From Desulfovermiculus sp041686195 (GTDB lineage: Bacteria > Desulfobacterota > Desulfovibrionia > Desulfovibrionales > Desulfothermaceae), in NCBI GenBank assembly GCA_041686195.1, contig JAWLEI010000060.1, forward strand, positions 1 to 19,553: DNA of 19,553 bases, read 5' to 3'. Below the pieces are notes generated by a model. The model had not been told where the DNA came from. It did no database searches and worked only from the letters and a program-made list of their open reading frames with translations. This document shows positions 16,596 through 19,553 of the stretch, in pieces. The translations under genes and the position numbers were made by a program. Within the stretch, counting starts at the first letter, position 1; every line of letters begins with the position of its first letter.

Positions 16596-18542
16596 TTACT
16601 TTTTCTGCTCCTCTTCAGCCGCCATCTGGTGCAGAGCGGTCTGCAGAGACTCTGCCTTGCGCTGTCCGATGCCGGGAATGGCCATGAGCTGTTCTGAATC
16701 AGCCTGAAGCATGGCCTGAATGGAACCGAATTTATCCCATAACAGCCTTGCGGTGCGCGGCCCCACCCCGGGCAGTCTCTCCAGCCTGCTGTCCAGGACC
16801 CTTTTGGAACGGGATCTTTTCTGCCGGCTGAGGACAAAGCGATGGGCAGCGTCTCGAATGTGCTGCAAAAAAAGGAGTTCCCTGCTTCCTGGGCGCAAAG
16901 GCAAAGGGTTTTTCCGCTCCGGAACAAAAACCCGCTCATCCAGCTCTCCCTGACGTCTGGTCCCTTTGGCCAGAGCAGCCAAAGCCCAGATCCCCTGGCC
17001 CTCCTTTAAAGTTCCATTTCCAGTCCCCTCTTGGGCCAGGGTCGTGTGCACTGCGGCCAGCTGTCCCTTCCCGCCGTCAATGAGGACCAGATCCGGCCAG
17101 GGCGGCCCGGAATGAATCCGCTTCCTGGCCCAGGCCGCCAGGGCTGCATAATCATCCCGGCTCCCTTCCAGCTCCGGGAAAGTGTACAACCGGTATGCGT
17201 CTGGCTTGAACTGCCCCCCCTCTACCACTACTTGGCCCACAACCACACCCTGTCCTCCGAGATGAGAGACATCCACTCCTTCGATCCGTCCCAAGGGATT
17301 GGAAATGCCAAGCTTGCGGGCCAGAATCGGCAGCAGTCGCGTGGTATCATCCTCTGTCCGGGTCTGCAAAGCATTGGTCCGGGCCAGATCGATCATCTTC
17401 TTATCCCGTTGCCTCCAGGCAGGGACCAGATGAACCGCTCCGCCCCGCCTCTCGGCTAAAATGCCTTCCAGCTCAGAGTCATTGAGCTGAAAAGGAACAA
17501 TGATCCGCTCCGGGATGAATTTTTCCTGAGTGTAGAACTGCAAGAGGACGGTGCGCAGGATATCCTCCCCGCCCTGCATCTGAGCTGCGATCTGCTTTTG
17601 TTCAGCCGGGAGGATATCCCCAAGTTTATTCTCCGGCTGATCATAAAGTATTTGCTCCTGGGGCATCTGGTCCTGATCAAGAGACCAGGAAAAAGTCTTG
17701 TGATCCAAGAGCTTTCCCTGCCGGATAAAACTTATGCCCACCACCAATTCCTGCTCTGTCTCGGCCAAGGCCAGGACGTCGCAGTCCTCTTCCTCGGACA
17801 ACACAACAGTCTGCTGCTCCACTGTTCGCTCAATAGCCTGGAGCTGATCCCGCAAGGTGGCGGCTTTCTCATATTCCAGCTCTTGAGACGCCCTGTTCAT
17901 TTCCTGCCGCAGGCCAAATACAAGCTCCCGGGATCGGCCGGAAAGAAAGAGTCTCAATTTATTTACCATATGAGCATAATCCTGAGGATCGACCTCCTGT
18001 ACGCAAGGTCCCCAGCAACGGCCCATATGATGCTGCAGACAGGGCCGAGTCCGGTTGCGGAAGGCACTGTCTTTGCATTTGCGTAAAGGGAAAATGCGGT
18101 TGACCGCCTTTAATGTCTGCCTGGCTGCCTGGGCAGAGGTAAACGGTCCAAAATACAGGGCCCCGTTGTGAGTTACCTTCCTGGTCAGGCTCAGGCGGGG
18201 ATAAGTGGATTGGACGTCCAGCTTGAACAGGATATAGGATTTATCGTCGCGCAGGACGATATTGTATCTGGGGCGGTGTTTTTTGATCAGGCTGGCTTCC
18301 AGAAGCAGGGCCTCTTTTTCTGAATGGGTGCACAAAATGTCGATGGCCGCCACTTTGCCCATCATCACCCTTGTCTTGGCCGGAAGCTGTTCCGGACTCC
18401 GAAAATAGGAGCCGAGGCGGGTACGCAGGCTGTTGGCTTTCCCCACATAGATGATCCGGCCGGACGCATCCTTCATCAGGTAGCATCCCGGGCATTCGGG
18501 ATAATCCTGGGGGTGGTAAGTGAGAGGGGTTGCGTGGGACAT
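16596..18542 (-). CDS. uvrC: UvrABC excinuclease subunit C
   Basis: A 648-aa nuclease that makes both incisions around bulky DNA lesions in nucleotide excision repair, recruited by UvrB. The N-terminal GIY-YIG domain reads PGCYLMKDASGRIIYVGKA. The UVR/UvrB-binding segment is QELEYEKAATLRDQLQAIE. The RNase H-like nuclease has EGVDVSHLGGQG and PDLVLIDGGKGQL, with active-site aspartates in DVSH and LIDGGKGQ. A tandem helix-hairpin-helix follows (LERLPGVGPRTARLL, MAIPGIGQRKAESL). Length is normal. I chose ATG 18542; a TTG two codons upstream is in frame. No Shine-Dalgarno is visible, and a GGTTTCAG repeat edge begins only about 15 bases upstream. Confidence 0.97.
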   Translation of the reverse strand: MSHATPLTYHPQDYPECPGCYLMKDASGRIIYVGKANSLRTRLGSYFRSPEQLPAKTRVMMGKVAAIDILCTHSEKEALLLEASLIKKHRPRYNIVLRDDKSYILFKLDVQSTYPRLSLTRKVTHNGALYFGPFTSAQAARQTLKAVNRIFPLRKCKDSAFRNRTRPCLQHHMGRCWGPCVQEVDPQDYAHMVNKLRLFLSGRSRELVFGLRQEMNRASQELEYEKAATLRDQLQAIERTVEQQTVVLSEEEDCDVLALAETEQELVVGISFIRQGKLLDHKTFSWSLDQDQMPQEQILYDQPENKLGDILPAEQKQIAAQMQGGEDILRTVLLQFYTQEKFIPERIIVPFQLNDSELEGILAERRGGAVHLVPAWRQRDKKMIDLARTNALQTRTEDDTTRLLPILARKLGISNPLGRIEGVDVSHLGGQGVVVGQVVVEGGQFKPDAYRLYTFPELEGSRDDYAALAAWARKRIHSGPPWPDLVLIDGGKGQLAAVHTTLAQEGTGNGTLKEGQGIWALAALAKGTRRQGELDERVFVPERKNPLPLRPGSRELLFLQHIRDAAHRFVLSRQKRSRSKRVLDSRLERLPGVGPRTARLLWDKFGSIQAMLQADSEQLMAIPGIGQRKAESLQTALHQMAAEEEQKK

Positions 18543-18566
18543 GGACAAAAGAATCTGGTTTCAGGT

Positions 18567-18736
18567 TTCAGCGACGCCGCTGGTCGCAGACGCCCAGGTT
18601 GATCAAGTAAGAAACAGGGTATGAAGAGGGCTGGGCTTGGGGTCAAGCCCGCCCTACGCAAAAGCCAGCTCACCAGTAGGCCGCCCTTGCCCTCAAGGGC
18701 AGGCCATCTTAGGATTAAATCTTGTTTCATACGAGC
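18567..18736 (-). repeat. Composite intergenic repeat, copy 3 (modules C and B, inverted)
   Basis: 18567-18657 is the inverted copy of 8043-8133 (80 of 91 positions). 18679-18705 is a perfect reverse complement of 9933-9959 and holds hairpin GCCCTTG (18683-18689) / CAAGGGC (18694-18700). 18706-18736 matches the reverse complement of 9902-9932 with one indel. This is the most complete copy, with no assembly gap, and is the best reference for the family. It occupies the first part of the 590-bp gene-free island 18543-19132. Confidence 0.85.
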
Positions 18737-18820
18737 CTTGCCTGCGGCAAGTCTGAAGTACCTTTTGCCCCAAAGCGGGCAAAAATAGAAATTTGCCGGT
18801 TGGATCAGTGATGAAACTGG
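18724..18820 (+). repeat. Module A of the intergenic repeat family, copy near 18.75 kb
   Basis: GTTTCAT near 18724 and ATGAAAC near 18812 form outer inverted ends. Inside are TTGCC/GGCAA (18738-18750) and TTTTGCCC (18763-18770) / GGGCAAAA (18777-18784). 18763-18798 matches 9763-9798 at 35 of 36 positions. It has the same orientation as the 9.75-kb copy, although the neighbouring B and C modules are inverted relative to that site. Confidence 0.8.
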
Positions 18821-18933
18821 GTCTGAAGGGGACTGGGCCTTTGGAGCCCGGGCCTCTCCGAGGGCCGGGAGTGCGTTGATCAAAGAGGCTGGGTCTCGGA
18901 GAGAACCAGCCCGGAAAAGCCAGAGCCACCAGT

Positions 18934-19016
18934 AGGCCCTCCGGCACTTACATGCAGTTTGAACGTCTGTGCAAAGTACAAAATCCTGGCCTGCAAGTGA
19001 GTGCCGGGCTAGGCCT
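18934..19016. repeat. 83-bp imperfect palindrome in the uvrC-pcm island
   Basis: CCGGCACT (18941-18948) pairs with AGTGCCGG (19000-19007). The stem continues inward through TAC/GTG and TGCAG/CTGCA (to 18957 and 18991) with one mismatch and one T-G pair. AGGCC/GGCCT extends it outward. The loop is about 33 bases, and four T follow the right arm (19016-19019). It could be a small inverted-repeat element or a structured transcript end. Further on, hairpin GTCCCG/CGGGAC lies at 19075-19092, and CTGAAACC, the repeat-edge sequence, lies just after it. No gene is seen from 18543 to 19132. Confidence 0.6.
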
Positions 19017-19132
19017 TTTCAGTGTAAACGATAGTTTCATACGATGGACCTGTACTGCGTGAATTTCCATACGAGTCCCGTCCTGGCGGGACTGAAACCT
19101 GCCCCCTCAGCATTCTCACAAAACCCCCTCCC

Positions 19133-19553
19133 CTACTCCGGCCAGCCGTACTCGCCGACCAGAGGCACAAAAGCCACATCCAACAGACGTTCCTGGTGGA
19201 AGTTGTCTCCACTGCCTCTGGTCACCCGGACCACGTATTGTCCAAATCTGTATTCACCTATGGGCATGACCAGCCGGCCGCCCACAGTCAGCTGCTCTTT
19301 GAGGGGCTCGGGCACGGACGGCCCGGAAGCAGTGGCAATAATCCCTTCAAAGGGGGCATGATCAGGCCAGCCCAACGTCCCGTCCCCGCATGTGATTTCC
19401 ACATTGTTGTATCCCAGCCGACGCAGGTTCTGCCTGGCCTGCTCAGCCAGTTCTGGATAGAGCTCAATGCTGTACACCGAACGAGCTATATGGCCCAGTA
19501 TTGCAGCCTGATACCCGCATCCGGTCCCGATCTCCAGCACATTCCCCCCCCCG
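19133..19553 (-). CDS. pcm: Protein-L-isoaspartate O-methyltransferase, N-terminus beyond window
   Basis: It uses S-adenosylmethionine to methylate L-isoaspartyl residues and so starts repair of aged proteins. The visible 140 residues begin inside the SAM-binding motif VLEIGTGCGYQAAILG, followed by VYSIELYPELAEQARQNL, VEITCGDGTLGWPDHAPFEG, PLKEQLTVGGRLVMPIG and a C-terminal VPLVGEYGWPE. These are in the normal order for PIMT. The frame stays open through the right edge, so roughly the first third of the protein lies outside. The apparent start near 19540 is a GTG valine in motif I and not a true start. The last nine bases before the final G form a C-run on the plus strand, a risk for sequencing error. 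Confidence 0.93.
   Translation of the reverse strand, partial: GGGNVLEIGTGCGYQAAILGHIARSVYSIELYPELAEQARQNLRRLGYNNVEITCGDGTLGWPDHAPFEGIIATASGPSVPEPLKEQLTVGGRLVMPIGEYRFGQYVVRVTRGSGDNFHQERLLDVAFVPLVGEYGWPE

Overview
The window is a 19.5-kb stretch of a draft bacterial scaffold containing three 100-N assembly gaps (2193-2292, 7836-7935, 9988-10087). The gene set is that of a Gram-negative chromosome: one bifunctional Rel/SpoT enzyme, the run ileS-lspA-lgt-CpoB-like lipoprotein, and a protein-L-isoaspartate methyltransferase. Gene style and the GC-rich intergenic palindromes are most like a sulfate-reducing deltaproteobacterium (Desulfovibrionales-like). That placement is inference from gene content, not from a marker alignment.

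Layout. 1-321: palindromic repeats and a tRNA promoter. 322-439: tRNA-Pro(CGG) with its own terminator. 467-2192: an NAD-salvage pair, pncA and pncB, with pncB cut by gap 1. 2293-4428 (minus): rel, missing only its extreme C-terminus to gap 1. 4651-7835 (plus): a large SWIM/SNF2 helicase, divergent from rel and clipped by gap 2. 7936-8213: repeats and the ssb terminator. 8214-8708 (minus): ssb. 8890-9720 (plus): purine nucleoside phosphorylase. 9721-10250: repeats, gap 3 and a candidate ileS promoter. 10251-16270 (plus): a tight six-gene run, ileS - lspA - lgt - small PLDNc-type membrane protein - CpoB/YbgF-like lipoprotein - atypical histidine-kinase-like protein. 16271-16595: a palindrome-ended repeat between convergent genes. 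16596-18542 (minus): uvrC. 18543-19132: a dense repeat island. 19133-19553 (minus): pcm, running off the right edge.

How the genes fit together. pncA and pncB carry out consecutive Preiss-Handler steps (nicotinamide to nicotinate to nicotinate mononucleotide). In the ileS run, lgt lipidates prolipoproteins, lspA then removes their signal peptides, and the lipoprotein encoded three genes downstream of lspA is a likely client of both. Rel is the stringent-response enzyme. Ssb and UvrC serve replication and repair.

Nothing here looks like a new defence or mobile system. The coding content is mostly housekeeping. The least ordinary signal is between genes: a mosaic of shared repeat modules, including a 91-bp inverted copy pair about 10.5 kb apart (80 of 91 positions match). 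The same modules abut two of the three assembly gaps and partly predict what gap 3 contains. The second item is the atypical kinase-like ORF at the end of the ileS run, whose ATPase domain lacks a recognisable G1 box.
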